Shown here: positions 16,024 through 24,625 of the stretch, in pieces | Layout: each line of letters starts with the position of its first letter | How positions within the stretch are numbered: the stretch's first letter is position 1 | DNA from: Thermopolyspora flexuosa | GTDB taxonomy: Bacteria; Actinomycetota; Actinomycetes; Streptosporangiales; Streptosporangiaceae | Reading direction: 5' to 3' | DNA: 64,000 nucleotides | Assembly: GCF_006716785.1 (NCBI RefSeq) | Contig: NZ_VFPQ01000001.1 | Coordinates: forward strand, 3,658,001 to 3,722,000 | Notes under the pieces: model-generated | Told to the model about the DNA's origin: nothing | The model's database searches: none | The model's input: only the letters and a program-made list of their open reading frames with translations | Translations under genes and position numbers: made by a program

Positions 16024-17208
16024 TCACGCCTCGACCGTGGTGGCGAACAGCTCCTCCCGCGCATGATCGAGCGCGACGAGCAGGGCGCCGCGCAGGATCG
16101 GGTTGCCCTCGACCTCGGTCACCGCGACCCGGGGACGGCTGGGGCAGATCCGGGCGACGGCCTCCTCGACCCGGGCCGCGAGGGCGGTGCCGCCGGCGCG
16201 GCCGACGTGTCCGCCGAGCACGACGAGGCCGGGGTCGAGCACGACGGCGGTGGCCGCGACCCCGACGGCGAGGCGCATCGCCAGTTCGTCGAGGAAGTCC
16301 GCGGCGCCGGTCGCCACGGCGGTGCGCACCACGTGGGCGATCCAGTCCGCGGTGATCTCGTCGGGTATCGCCTCGGCGAGGCCGTAGGAGGCGGCGAGGT
16401 TCGCCACCGCCTCGCCGCCGACCAGCCGCTGGAACGATCCGGACTGCGGCTCGCTCACGTCGGTGGGGAGCGGCTCGCCGGGCACCGGGAGCCAGCCGAC
16501 CTCGCCCGCGCCGCCGGTGACGCCCCGGTGCAGCCTGCCGCCGAGCATCACGCCGAGGCCCTGGCCGATGCCGGTCCACAGCAGCACGAAGTCGTCGACG
16601 CCGCGGGCCGCGCCGTACGCGCGCTCGGCGACCGCGGCGAGGTTCACGTCGTTCTCGATCATCACGGACCTGCCGAGCGCGGTGCGCAGCCGGGCCAGCG
16701 CGCCGAGGTGCCAGGCGGGCAGGTCGAAGGAGAAGCGCACCTCCCCGGTGGCGGGGTCGACCACGCCGCGGGTGCCGATGACGACGGCCCGCAGCCGGGA
16801 CAACGCCACGCCCGCGCGCTCGCAGGCGCGCCGTACCGCGTCGTGGACGACCGCGGCCGGGTCGCCGCCGAGGTCCATGCTGATCTCGGCGACGGTCGTG
16901 CCGGTGATGTCGGCGATGCCCGCGGTGACGGTGTCGGGCAGCACGTCGAGCCCGGCCACGTACGCGCTGGAGGGCACGATCGAGTACAGCGCGGCGTTCG
17001 GGCCCCGGCCGCCGGGGCGTTCGCCGCTGACCCTGACGAGCCCCTTCCGCTGCAGCCGGTTGAGCAGCTGCCCGGAGGTCACCTTGGACAGGCCGGTGTG
17101 CCTGCCCAGCTCGGCCCGGGTGAGCGGGCCGAGGGTGAGGAGGAGCTCCAGGGCCGCGCGATCGTTGAGCTGGCGCAGCAGCCGGGGTGTGCCCGGGCGT
17201 CGGGTCAA
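16024..17208 (-). CDS. ROK-family transcriptional repressor (first of tandem pair)
   Basis: A 394-residue NagC/XylR-type regulator: an N-terminal winged HTH (LLLTLGPLTRAELGRHTGLSKVTSGQLLNRLQRKGLV) fused to a sugar-kinase-like ROK fold with ENDVNLAAVAERAYGAARG and a GAGEVGWLPV segment. The cysteine-rich zinc motif of active ROK kinases (CxCGxxGCxE) is absent, so it binds rather than phosphorylates its sugar effector. No transporter or catabolic gene is adjacent; its target is probably distant plus its own promoter, where a ROK-like palindrome is visible at 17247-17266. Confidence 0.85.
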   Translation of the reverse strand: MTRRPGTPRLLRQLNDRAALELLLTLGPLTRAELGRHTGLSKVTSGQLLNRLQRKGLVRVSGERPGGRGPNAALYSIVPSSAYVAGLDVLPDTVTAGIADITGTTVAEISMDLGGDPAAVVHDAVRRACERAGVALSRLRAVVIGTRGVVDPATGEVRFSFDLPAWHLGALARLRTALGRSVMIENDVNLAAVAERAYGAARGVDDFVLLWTGIGQGLGVMLGGRLHRGVTGGAGEVGWLPVPGEPLPTDVSEPQSGSFQRLVGGEAVANLAASYGLAEAIPDEITADWIAHVVRTAVATGAADFLDELAMRLAVGVAATAVVLDPGLVVLGGHVGRAGGTALAARVEEAVARICPSRPRVAVTEVEGNPILRGALLVALDHAREELFATTVEA

Positions 17209-17246
17209 GATCGGCCCCCTGTCGTCACGGTCGGCGTTCGCATTTT

Positions 17247-17266
17247 TTAAGAAAGTTTCCTGTTAG
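17247..17266 (-). promoter_or_regulatory. Candidate ROK operator
   Basis: TTAAGAAAGTTTCCTGTTAG contains a GAAA-G-TTTC inverted repeat flanked by TTA-like ends, in an A/T-rich patch just before the first ROK gene. A related half-site (TAAGAAAG on the minus strand, 18540-18547) lies just upstream of the second ROK gene, suggesting both repressors read similar sites. Confidence 0.4.
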
Positions 17267-17317
17267 TTTAGCCGCTTCCCGGCCCGTGAGAACGGAGACT
17301 CCCCGGTACGGCGTGCC

Positions 17318-18532
17318 TCAGGAGCCCGCGAAGATCGCCTCTCGCGCGTGCTGGAGCGCGGCGAGGACCGCGCCGCGCAGCACCGGGTCCTCGGTCACCG
17401 TGGTGGTGACCACCTTGGGGTGGATCGGGCACATCCGGGCGACCGCGTCGGCGACCCGGACGGTGAGCGCGTCTCCCCCGGCCTGGCCCACCTCGCCGGC
17501 GAGCACGATCAGCTCGGGATCGAGCACCACGCACACCGAGGCAACCCCGAGCGCGAGCCGCCGGGCGATCTCGTCGAGCAGCGCCTCGCCCGCCTCCCCG
17601 GCCGCGACCGCCGCGCCCACGCACTCGGCCGCGGTCGGCGCGGCGAACCCGTGCTCGGCGGCGAGCTCGCACACCGCGTCCGAGCTCACCAGGGTCTGCA
17701 GGCCCCCGCCGAGCGACGGCGGCCGCCCCGGCCGGGACCGCACGTCCTCGGCGAGCGGCACGCCCGGCACCGGCAGGTAGCCGATCTCCCCGGCGCTGCC
17801 CGAGTGCCCGCGGTGCAGCCGGCCCCCGAGCACCACGGCCATGCCGATGCCCCGGGCCACCCACACGAGCACGAAGTCGTCGAGCCCGCGGGCCGCGCCC
17901 TCGGCCCGCTCCGCGATCGCCGCCAGGTTGACGTCGTTCTCGATGATGACGTGGGTGCGCAGCTCCCGGGCGAGCGCGTCGTGCACCCCCTCGTGCCAGC
18001 CGGGCAGGTCGAAGGAGAACCGCACGTCGCCACTGCGCGGATCCACCACGCCCGGGGTGCCGATGCCCACCGCGTCGAGCCGGCCCAGCGGCACCTTGGC
18101 GGCGCGGGACGCCTTCGCCAGCGCGCCGCGGATCATCGCCACCGGATCGGCCGCCGGACGCCCGTCCGGTGTCGTGCCCGCGCCGTACGCGTCCGGGGTG
18201 ACCCGCGCCCTGCCCCGCACGTCGCCCTTGATGTCGGCGATCGCCGCGGTCACCTCGTCGGGGCCCACGCTCACCCCGCCCACGAACGCGGCGGAGGCCA
18301 CCACGCCGTACAGCGCAGCGTTCGGCCCGCGGTTGCCGCCCTGCTCGCCGACCACCTCAACCAGCCCGCGTTCCTCCAGCCGGGCCAGCGTCTGGGAGGC
18401 GGTCACCTTGGACAGGCCGGTCGCCTCACCGATCTGCCCGCGGGTCAGCGGTCCGGACGTGAGCAGCAGCTCCAAGGCGGCCCGGTCGTTGATCTCCCTG
18501 AGCAGCCGGGGCACGCCAGGACGTCGCTTCAT
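17318..18532 (-). CDS. ROK-family transcriptional repressor (second of tandem pair)
   Basis: A 404-residue paralogue of the preceding gene with the same architecture: winged HTH (LLLTSGPLTRGQIGEATGLSKVTASQTLARLEERGLV) plus ROK sugar-binding fold (IENDVNLAAIAERAEGAARG, GSAGEIGYLPVPG). The two share long stretches (VPGxPLxxDV, VDPxxGxVRFSFDLPxWH), so they arose by tandem duplication. It also lacks the ROK kinase zinc-binding cysteines. Gap to the downstream paralogue is 109 bp, which carries its own palindrome, so each may be separately transcribed. Effector unknown. Confidence 0.85.
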   Translation of the reverse strand: MKRRPGVPRLLREINDRAALELLLTSGPLTRGQIGEATGLSKVTASQTLARLEERGLVEVVGEQGGNRGPNAALYGVVASAAFVGGVSVGPDEVTAAIADIKGDVRGRARVTPDAYGAGTTPDGRPAADPVAMIRGALAKASRAAKVPLGRLDAVGIGTPGVVDPRSGDVRFSFDLPGWHEGVHDALARELRTHVIIENDVNLAAIAERAEGAARGLDDFVLVWVARGIGMAVVLGGRLHRGHSGSAGEIGYLPVPGVPLAEDVRSRPGRPPSLGGGLQTLVSSDAVCELAAEHGFAAPTAAECVGAAVAAGEAGEALLDEIARRLALGVASVCVVLDPELIVLAGEVGQAGGDALTVRVADAVARMCPIHPKVVTTTVTEDPVLRGAVLAALQHAREAIFAGS

Positions 18533-18608
18533 TCGCCCGCTTTCTTACTCGCCGTCCCCGATGGTTTACCACAGTCCGTAGCCGGCGCCCATGGGGAGGC
18601 CCGGCCAA

Positions 18609-18632
18609 CCCGCCTCTAGCAGGCGGGATAAT
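18609..18632 (+). promoter_or_regulatory. Palindromic operator overlapping a -10 element, Rrf2 gene
   Basis: CCCGCCT (18609-18615) and AGGCGGG (18621-18627) form a perfect inverted repeat; its right arm abuts GATAAT (18627-18632), a good -10, which is seven bases from the ATG at 18640. A repressor on the palindrome would block the promoter, consistent with autoregulation by the Rrf2 protein. The transcript would be leaderless. Confidence 0.5.
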
Positions 18633-18639
18633 CAACAAC

Positions 18640-19092
18640 ATGCGTCTATCCGCCCGAGTCGACTACGCCCTCCGAGCCGCGGCCGAGCTGGCCGCCGCGG
18701 GCGGCGGCAGCCCGATCACCGTCGGTGAGCTCGCCAAAGAACAGGAGATGCCGCCCAAGTACCTGGAGAACATTCTGCTGCAGATGCGCCGGGCGGGTCT
18801 CGTCCGCGGTCAGCGCGGCCCGGAGGGCGGCTACGTGCTCGCCCGCCCCGCGAGCGAGATCAGCCTCGCGGACGTGATCCGCGCCGTGGACGGTCCGCTC
18901 GCCAACGTCCGCGGGGAACGTCCCGAGCACGTCGGCTACACCGGCGCGGCCCAGTCGCTGCAGAAGGTGTGGATCGCGTTGCGGGCGGCCGAGCGGGCCA
19001 TCCTCGAGGAGGTCACACTCGAGCACATCGCCTCGGGCGACCTGCCGAAGAAGGTTCTCGAGCTCACCGCCGACCCCGCCGCCTGGGACTGA
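18640..19092 (+). CDS. Rrf2-family transcriptional regulator without cysteines
   Basis: A 150-residue winged-HTH regulator (MRLSARVDYALRAAAELAA; MPPKYLENILLQMRRAGLVRGQRGPEGGYVLARP). Rrf2 proteins such as IscR, NsrR and RsrR bind an Fe-S cluster through cysteines, but this one contains no cysteine at all, so it must sense by protein interaction or a small ligand, as CymR does. It ends three bases before the Nei-like gene and is co-transcribed with it. Confidence 0.88.
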   Translation: MRLSARVDYALRAAAELAAAGGGSPITVGELAKEQEMPPKYLENILLQMRRAGLVRGQRGPEGGYVLARPASEISLADVIRAVDGPLANVRGERPEHVGYTGAAQSLQKVWIALRAAERAILEEVTLEHIASGDLPKKVLELTADPAAWD

Positions 19093-19095
19093 CCG

Positions 19096-19878
19096 GTGCC
19101 CGAGGGCGACGCCGTCTACCGCACCGCGGCACGGCTCCGCGCCGCCCTCGACGGCAGGCCGCTCGTCCGGTCCGACTTCCGCGTGCCCCGGTACGCCACG
19201 ACCGACCTGTCCGGCCGGACCGTGCTCACCACGGTGTCGTACGGCAAGCACCTGCTCACCCGGATCGACGGCGGCCTCACCGTGCACACGCACCTGCGCA
19301 TGGACGGAAGCTGGTGGATCCAGCCGGCCGGACGCCGTCTGCCGCCGGGCGACGTGGTGCGCCTGGTGCTGGCGAACGCCGAGCGTCAGGCGGTCGGCGT
19401 CCGGCTCGGCGTGGTCGAGCTGCTGCCCACCGAGCACGAGGACCGCGTCATCGGCCACCTCGGCCCGGACCTGCTCGGCCCGAACTGGGATCCCGAGGAG
19501 GCGGCGCGCCGGATGCGCCGCCGGCCGGAGGAGACGATCGGGGAGGCGCTGCTCGACCAGCGCAACCTGGCCGGCATCGGGACGATCTGGCGGGCGGAGA
19601 CGTTGTTTCTCGCCGGGGTCTCGCCCTGGCGTCCGGTGGGCGAGTGCACCGGTCTTGCGGAGATGGTGGCCCGTACGGCACGGCTGATGAAACGTGCGGC
19701 TGAGCAGGGCCGCGGTCCGGTCACCACCGGCGACCCGCGCCCCGGGCGGGAACTGTGGGTGTACGGCCGCGACCGCCGCCCGTGCCGGCGGTGCGGAACT
19801 GCGATAGCGCGTGGGGAGATGGGCTCACGGCCCTACGAACGGTTGGTCTTCTACTGCCCGGTCTGCCAGCCATGGTGA
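19096..19878 (+). CDS. Fpg/Nei-family DNA glycosylase (Nei2-like)
   Basis: A 260-residue bifunctional glycosylase/AP lyase for oxidised bases. The N-terminus after Met is PEGDAV, giving the catalytic Pro-Glu pair; the H2TH region contains EALLDQRNLAGIGTIWRAE, and the C-terminal zinc finger is CRRC ... CPVC with 16 residues between the pairs. The Lys and loop pattern fits endonuclease VIII rather than Fpg, and closest in layout is mycobacterial Nei2. GTG start directly after the Rrf2 gene. In mycobacteria nei and lhr are neighbours; here 7 kb of other genes separates them. Confidence 0.88.
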   Translation: MPEGDAVYRTAARLRAALDGRPLVRSDFRVPRYATTDLSGRTVLTTVSYGKHLLTRIDGGLTVHTHLRMDGSWWIQPAGRRLPPGDVVRLVLANAERQAVGVRLGVVELLPTEHEDRVIGHLGPDLLGPNWDPEEAARRMRRRPEETIGEALLDQRNLAGIGTIWRAETLFLAGVSPWRPVGECTGLAEMVARTARLMKRAAEQGRGPVTTGDPRPGRELWVYGRDRRPCRRCGTAIARGEMGSRPYERLVFYCPVCQPW

Positions 19879-20036
19879 GGTCGCATGAGGTCCCGGAGCA
19901 CGGGGTGGCGAAGGGCGAGCCGAAGAGCACTCCGTGCGGTCCCGGGCGGGCACGCCCGGTGGAGGTGTCCGCCGTGACCGTGTGATCCGGCGGCGCAACG
20001 CGCGCAGGGGCGCGCGGCGTCGAGGGGAGGAGCCGG

Positions 20037-20390
20037 TCAGGCGGCGACCATGTCCTTGACCTCGGGGAAGCCGTCGAACTCCGGACCGGGAACGGCGTCC
20101 GGGATCGGCAGGCGCTCGCGCTCGGGCACCTCCGCCATCACGGGCGCGTGCTGGAGCTCGGCCAGGGCGAACTGGTCGGACACCTCACGCAGCACCTGCG
20201 AGAGCGGGACGCCGAGGGCGCCGCAGATCGACGCGAGCAGCTCGGAGGACGCCTCCTTCTGCCCACGCTCCACCTCGGACAGGTAGCCGAGGGAGACTCG
20301 TGCCAAGGTCGAGACCTCGCGCAGGGTGCGACCCTGGCGCACCCGCAGCCGCCGCAGGACGTCACCGAGCAGCTGACGCAGCAGGACCAT
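20037..20390 (-). CDS. clgR: ClgR-like XRE transcriptional activator
   Basis: A 117-residue Cro/CI HTH protein, [50 protein letters not shown], almost identical in this core to Streptomyces ClgR, which activates clpP, clpC and lon genes and is itself degraded by ClpP. I start at the ATG at 20390 (GGAGGGAG seven bases upstream, and family proteins start exactly here); the frame stays open for 63 more codons but without conserved sequence. Place downstream of pgsA-cinA is conserved with M. tuberculosis (Rv2745c). The C-terminus ends VKDMVAA, Ala-Ala like the ClpP1P2/SsrA-type degradation tail. Confidence 0.88.
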   Translation of the reverse strand: MVLLRQLLGDVLRRLRVRQGRTLREVSTLARVSLGYLSEVERGQKEASSELLASICGALGVPLSQVLREVSDQFALAELQHAPVMAEVPERERLPIPDAVPGPEFDGFPEVKDMVAA

Positions 20391-20647
20391 CTGTCGCTCC
20401 CTCCCGAGCGCGGGCGGCGCCTTGGCCACTCCCCGCGCGGCCGGCTCCTGTCGACCGTTCTTTGCGCTCCTCTTGTACATACTCCCCAGCCGCAGATTTG
20501 GTTCGTTCGGCCCCTTCGCCGGGGGCGTTACGGGTTGACTCCTCGCCGGTGGCTCACGGACCTCACTCACAGCTCCCACCGTACCTGTAACGACCGACGT
20601 GACGGCAGACCAAGGTGGACATGTTCGCTTGGGACGTAACGTGGTAA

Positions 20648-21178
20648 TCAGCCAAATTCGTTCTCTGATCTCGACTCAAGCACGTCACACAGCAGGTCAA
20701 CGGATTCCCGCACGACCTGCAGCCGGATCTCGGCTCGCTCCCCGGAGAGCACCGGGTCGCGGTGCCACAGCCGGTCGCCGGGGCCGCTCACCGCGATGTG
20801 CACCGTCCCGACGGGTTTGCCGTCCTGCGGGTCCGGCCCGGCCACGCCCGTCACCGCCAGGCCGTAGTCGGCCCCGGTGAGCCTGCGCACCCCGGACGCC
20901 ATCGCCGCCGCCACCCCGGGATGCACCGCGCCCTCCCGTTCCAGCAGATCGGCCGGTACGGCGAGCAGCCGGTGCTTCAGCTCGGTGGCGTAGGCGATCA
21001 CGCCCCCGCGGAACGCGGCCGACGACCCTGCCGGGACGGTCAGCGCGGCTCCGATCATGCCGGCGGTGATCGACTCCGCCACGGCCACCGTCCTGCCGGC
21101 CTGCACCAACAGCTTCAGCGCCCGCGCGGAGGCGTCCCGCAGCCCCTTATCCACAAACATTTCCATCGCCACCGGCAT
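20648..21178 (-). CDS. cinA: CinA C-terminal family nicotinamide-nucleotide amidohydrolase (PncC-type)
   Basis: About 176 residues. The conserved core [38 protein letters not shown] and [25 protein letters not shown] match PncC, which deamidates NMN to nicotinate mononucleotide in the pyridine nucleotide cycle; the N-terminal COG1058 domain of full CinA is missing, as usual in actinobacteria. The start is uncertain: several ATG codons (21202, 21178, 21166, 21160) are possible; all overlap the 3' end of pgsA, so the genes are coupled. Confidence 0.88.
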   Translation of the reverse strand: MPVAMEMFVDKGLRDASARALKLLVQAGRTVAVAESITAGMIGAALTVPAGSSAAFRGGVIAYATELKHRLLAVPADLLEREGAVHPGVAAAMASGVRRLTGADYGLAVTGVAGPDPQDGKPVGTVHIAVSGPGDRLWHRDPVLSGERAEIRLQVVRESVDLLCDVLESRSENEFG

Positions 21179-21851
21179 TCCCCCGACCGACCTGATCATC
21201 ACCTGTCTCCGCCGCGGCCGCCGTTCCGGCCGGTCCGGCGGGTGCCTCCGCGGCGCGGGCCCGCCGCGCCACCTGGCGCAGCCGTACCGCGCGGACGACG
21301 TAGTCGGCCCCGGTGACCGTGGTCACGAGCACCGCGGCGCCCATGGTGAGCCAGCGCAGCGCCTCCGGCGCCCCGGGGAGCAGGTAGAGCGAGATCGCCA
21401 ACACCTGGAGCACGGTCTTGATCTTGCCGCCCCAGCTCGCCGGGATCACGCCGTGCCGGATCACCGCGAACCGCAGCAGCGTGACGCCGATCTCCCGGCC
21501 CATGATCAGCACGGTGACCCACCAGGGCAGCTCGCCGAGCACGGACAGGCCGACGAGCGCGGACCCGGTGAGCGCCTTGTCCGCGATCGGGTCGGCGATC
21601 TTGCCGAAGTCGGTGACCAGCCCGTAGCGCCGGGCGAGCTCGCCGTCGAGCCGGTCGGTGAGCGAGGCGAGCACGAACACCGCGAGCGCCGCGTACCGCC
21701 ACCTGTCGCCCGGCAGGAACAGCAGCACCGCGAAGAACGGCACGAGGAACAGCCGGACCACGGTGACGGCGTTGGCGACGTTCCACAGGCTCACCCTGCG
21801 GCCCACCACGGGACGCAGCGGCTCGGCACCGGTGCCCGGCTGATCGGTCAC
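21147..21851 (-). CDS. pgsA: CDP-diacylglycerol-glycerol-3-phosphate 3-phosphatidyltransferase family
   Basis: Integral membrane CDP-alcohol phosphatidyltransferase (234 residues, about five helices) that makes phosphatidylglycerophosphate. The catalytic signature DG-x2-AR-x8-G-x3-D-x3-D is complete in [20 protein letters not shown]. The tail after about residue 200 is Ala/Gly-rich and not conserved. The GTG start overlaps the rimO stop (GTGA). Corresponds in position to mycobacterial pgsA3. Confidence 0.93.
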   Translation of the reverse strand: MTDQPGTGAEPLRPVVGRRVSLWNVANAVTVVRLFLVPFFAVLLFLPGDRWRYAALAVFVLASLTDRLDGELARRYGLVTDFGKIADPIADKALTGSALVGLSVLGELPWWVTVLIMGREIGVTLLRFAVIRHGVIPASWGGKIKTVLQVLAISLYLLPGAPEALRWLTMGAAVLVTTVTGADYVVRAVRLRQVARRARAAEAPAGPAGTAAAAETGDDQVGRGNAGGDGNVCG

Positions 21852-23293
21852 GGCCCGGCCTTGACCTTGGCGATGAGGTCCACGCCCTCGGCGTCGACCG
21901 CGACGGCACGGACGAACTGCCCGGGAGCGAGCCCGATGCCCTGGACGGTCACCGACCCGTCCACCTCGGGGCCCTGGTGGTCGGCGCGGCCCTCGAAACC
22001 GCCGTCGCCGAGATCCTCCTCGATCAGCACCCGCAACTCCTCACCGATGCGCTCCTCGGCACGCTGCGCGTTCAGCTCCTCGGCCAGCTCCGCCAGCACC
22101 GAGACCCGCTCGTCGATCACGTCCTGGTCGAGCTTGCCGTCGAACCCGGCCGCCTCGGTGCCCTCCTCGTCCGAGTAGCCGAACACGCCGATCACATCCA
22201 GCCGCGCCTCCTGGAGGAAGCCTATGAGCTGCTCGAACTCCTCCTCGGTCTCGCCGGGGAAGCCGACGATGAAGTTCGACCGGATGCCCGCCCGCGGGGC
22301 GCGCTCGCGGATGCGCTCGAGCAGCCCGAGGAACCGCTCGGGGTCGCCGAACCGGCGCATGCGGCGCAGCACGGTGGGGCTGGCGTGCTGGAACGACAGG
22401 TCGAAGTACGGCGCCACGCCCTCGGTGCCCGCGATCACGTCGATGAGGCCGGGCCGCAGCTCGGCGGGCTGCAGGTAGCTGACCCGCACCCGCTCCACGC
22501 CGTCGACCGCGGCGAGCCGCGGCAGCAGCCTCTCCAGGGCGCGCAGGTCGCCGAGGTCCTTGCCGTACGAGGTGGAGTTCTCGCTGACCAGGACGATCTC
22601 CTTGACGCCCTGCCCGGCGAGCCAGCGGGCCTCGGCGAGCACCTGCTCCGGCGGGCGGGACACGTGCGCGCCGCGGAACGACGGGATCGCGCAGAACGTG
22701 CACCGGCGGTCGCAGCCGGAGGCGAGCTTGAGCGAGGCGACCGGGCCGCCGGTGAGCCGCCGCCGCATGAGCCGGGGGCCGCTCGCCGGGGTCGGCACCG
22801 CGGCGTCGTCCTCGGCGGCCTGTGACGCGGTGATGTGGCCGGGCACGTGCCGGGCCTCGCGGTGCCGCTCGACCGGGGTGATCGGGAGCAGCCGGCGGCG
22901 GTCGCGCGGGGTGTGCGGCTTGACCGGCCGCCCGGCGACCACGTCGTCGAGGACCGCGCCGATGTCCGCGTAGTGGTCGAACGAGATCACGGCCGCCGCC
23001 TCGGGCAGCGCCTCGGCGAGCTGCTTGCCGTACCGTTCGGCGAGGCACCCGGCGGCGACCACCTTGGCCCCGGAGTCGGCCGCGGCGAGCAGCGTGTCGA
23101 TCGAGTCCTGCTTCGCCGACTCGATGAAGCCGCAGGTGTTCACGACGACGACGTCGGGCGTGTCATCGTCGTCGGCGATACGCCACCCGGCGGCCTCGAG
23201 CCGGGCGGCGAGTTCTTCGGAGTCGACCTCGTTCCGGGCACAGCCCAGGGTGACGAGCGAGGCGGTCCGGGACGGGGTACGGCGAGCAGACAT
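21848..23293 (-). CDS. rimO: Ribosomal protein S12 methylthiotransferase RimO
   Basis: A 481-residue radical-SAM methylthiotransferase modifying Asp of ribosomal protein S12. Three domains in order: UPF0004 with cysteines in [23 protein letters not shown] and [10 protein letters not shown] (second Fe-S cluster); radical SAM with [11 protein letters not shown]; and C-terminal TRAM (about 415-478). A stretch of about 40 residues ([21 protein letters not shown]) between the first two domains is longer than in E. coli RimO, as is usual for actinobacteria. Downstream pgsA and cinA are translationally coupled to it. Confidence 0.95.
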   Translation of the reverse strand: MSARRTPSRTASLVTLGCARNEVDSEELAARLEAAGWRIADDDDTPDVVVVNTCGFIESAKQDSIDTLLAAADSGAKVVAAGCLAERYGKQLAEALPEAAAVISFDHYADIGAVLDDVVAGRPVKPHTPRDRRRLLPITPVERHREARHVPGHITASQAAEDDAAVPTPASGPRLMRRRLTGGPVASLKLASGCDRRCTFCAIPSFRGAHVSRPPEQVLAEARWLAGQGVKEIVLVSENSTSYGKDLGDLRALERLLPRLAAVDGVERVRVSYLQPAELRPGLIDVIAGTEGVAPYFDLSFQHASPTVLRRMRRFGDPERFLGLLERIRERAPRAGIRSNFIVGFPGETEEEFEQLIGFLQEARLDVIGVFGYSDEEGTEAAGFDGKLDQDVIDERVSVLAELAEELNAQRAEERIGEELRVLIEEDLGDGGFEGRADHQGPEVDGSVTVQGIGLAPGQFVRAVAVDAEGVDLIAKVKAGP

Positions 23294-23389
23294 GGCGTGC
23301 TCTACGGTAGCGGGAGTTACCCACCACGCGGCGCACCTCCCCCGCCCGGATGTGCCCTTGTCGCCTCCGCGGCCGGGCGCAGGGCCTGC

Positions 23390-24448
23390 TCAGCGGGCCC
23401 GCGGCGGCCGGAACGTCCTGGTGACACGCTCGCCCGGTTCCCCAAGGGGGGCGAGGTTCCTGCCGTTGACCTTCAGCCGCACCGCGGCCGCGTCGTCCAC
23501 GGTGAGCGTGATCCTGCCCTTCGCCCGCCACTCGGAGGTGCTCCCGGCCATCAGGTCGCCCCGGAACAGGCGCTTGCCGTCCGCGTCCCGGACCACCAGC
23601 CGGGTGGTGCGGTCCGCGGTCACCTGCAGCGTGACCTCGGGCACCACGGCCGCGGGCGGCCGGGACGGCGCGGCGGACGGCGCCGCGACCCGGCTCGGGG
23701 TGGCGGCCGGCTGGGCGGGGGCGCGGCGCAGGTCTGCGGACTCCACCCCGCCGCCGGTGCCGCTCAGCAGCCGCGCGATGCCGAACGCCACGACGAGGAT
23801 GAGCAGGAAGGCCAGCGCCGTGGTCCAGTTGAAGGTACGGCGTTCCCGCAGCTTGATCGGGATCTCGGCGAGGAAGACCTCGGCCGCGCGGACCGGCTTG
23901 GGCGCCCCGCCGCACTGCTCGTCGTACTCCTGCAGGACCGGCCCCGGGTCGAGCCCGATCGCCCGGGCGATGTTGCGGATGTGGCCGCGGGTGTAGAAGT
24001 CGCCGCCGCTGATGGAGAAGTCGTCGTGCTCGATGGCGCGGATCACCGGCTCGCGGATGCGGGTGCGGAGGCTCAGCTCGGCCACGGTCAGGCCGGCCTC
24101 CTCGCGGGCGCGCGCCAGCTTCGCCCCGATCCCGCGCGGCCGCGCCTCGCCGTCCCGCACGGCGGTGGCGCCGCCGCGCGTGCCGGCCGTACCGGTCCTG
24201 CCGGTGACGCCGCCGCGCGTGCCGGCCGCCGGCGTGCCGACGGCGCCGAGCCGCGTCATGCCCGGCTTCACGTCCGCCGCGGCGCCCCGGGCGGTGTCGC
24301 CCGCCGTCGCGCCGGGCCGCCGCCCGTCGGCCGCTCCGATGTCCCTCATCTCGGCTCTGACCTCGGAGCCTGCGACGCCGCTCGCGCCGCCGCTCCCGTG
24401 GCCGCTCCCCCCGACACTCTCCGTGACGCCTTCGGTGTTGCCGCTCAT
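23390..24448 (-). CDS. RodZ-like HTH membrane protein (HTH_25 / DUF4115)
   Basis: About 352 residues from the ATG at 24448 (GGGAGG six bases upstream). After a Gly/Ala/Thr-rich N-terminus (to about 110) comes an HTH_25 domain (IGAKLARAREEAGLTVAELSLRTRIREPVIRAIEHDDF), one membrane helix (ALAFLLILVVAFGIARLL), and a periplasmic-side DUF4115 beta domain (LQVTADRTTRLVVRDADG ... GRITLTVDDAAAVRLKVNG). This layout matches RodZ, the MreB-linked morphology protein; actinobacteria carry it between ftsK and rimO. No MreB is in view, so a cytoskeletal role is inferred only from homology. Confidence 0.82.
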   Translation of the reverse strand: MSGNTEGVTESVGGSGHGSGGASGVAGSEVRAEMRDIGAADGRRPGATAGDTARGAAADVKPGMTRLGAVGTPAAGTRGGVTGRTGTAGTRGGATAVRDGEARPRGIGAKLARAREEAGLTVAELSLRTRIREPVIRAIEHDDFSISGGDFYTRGHIRNIARAIGLDPGPVLQEYDEQCGGAPKPVRAAEVFLAEIPIKLRERRTFNWTTALAFLLILVVAFGIARLLSGTGGGVESADLRRAPAQPAATPSRVAAPSAAPSRPPAAVVPEVTLQVTADRTTRLVVRDADGKRLFRGDLMAGSTSEWRAKGRITLTVDDAAAVRLKVNGRNLAPLGEPGERVTRTFRPPRAR

Positions 24449-24538
24449 GGGCGCCTCCCGCTGTTCCCCCGCGCCCGGCGCACTTTCGATCACTGTCGTC
24501 TCTGTGGTACCCGCCACAACGAAATGTAGTCATTCGCA

Positions 24539-24555
24539 TTCAATCAGTGATTGAA
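24539..24555. promoter_or_regulatory. Perfect 17 bp palindrome upstream of RodZ-like gene
   Basis: TTCAATCA-G-TGATTGAA is a perfect 8-1-8 palindrome in an A/T-rich patch 91 bp before the RodZ-like start codon and 71 bp past the ftsK stop. The length, symmetry and position suggest an operator; the regulator is unknown. Confidence 0.45.
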
Positions 24556-24625
24556 GGGCGGGTCGCGTGGCGCGGTGCACCGCGCAAAGGGTGGGTACGG
24601 CCGGCAGGCGGCGCCGTACGCGGCG

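Noticed and set aside
20391-20579. Longer ClgR start at 20579 or 20480
   Set aside because: No conservation upstream of the family's usual start and the best ribosome site precedes 20390.
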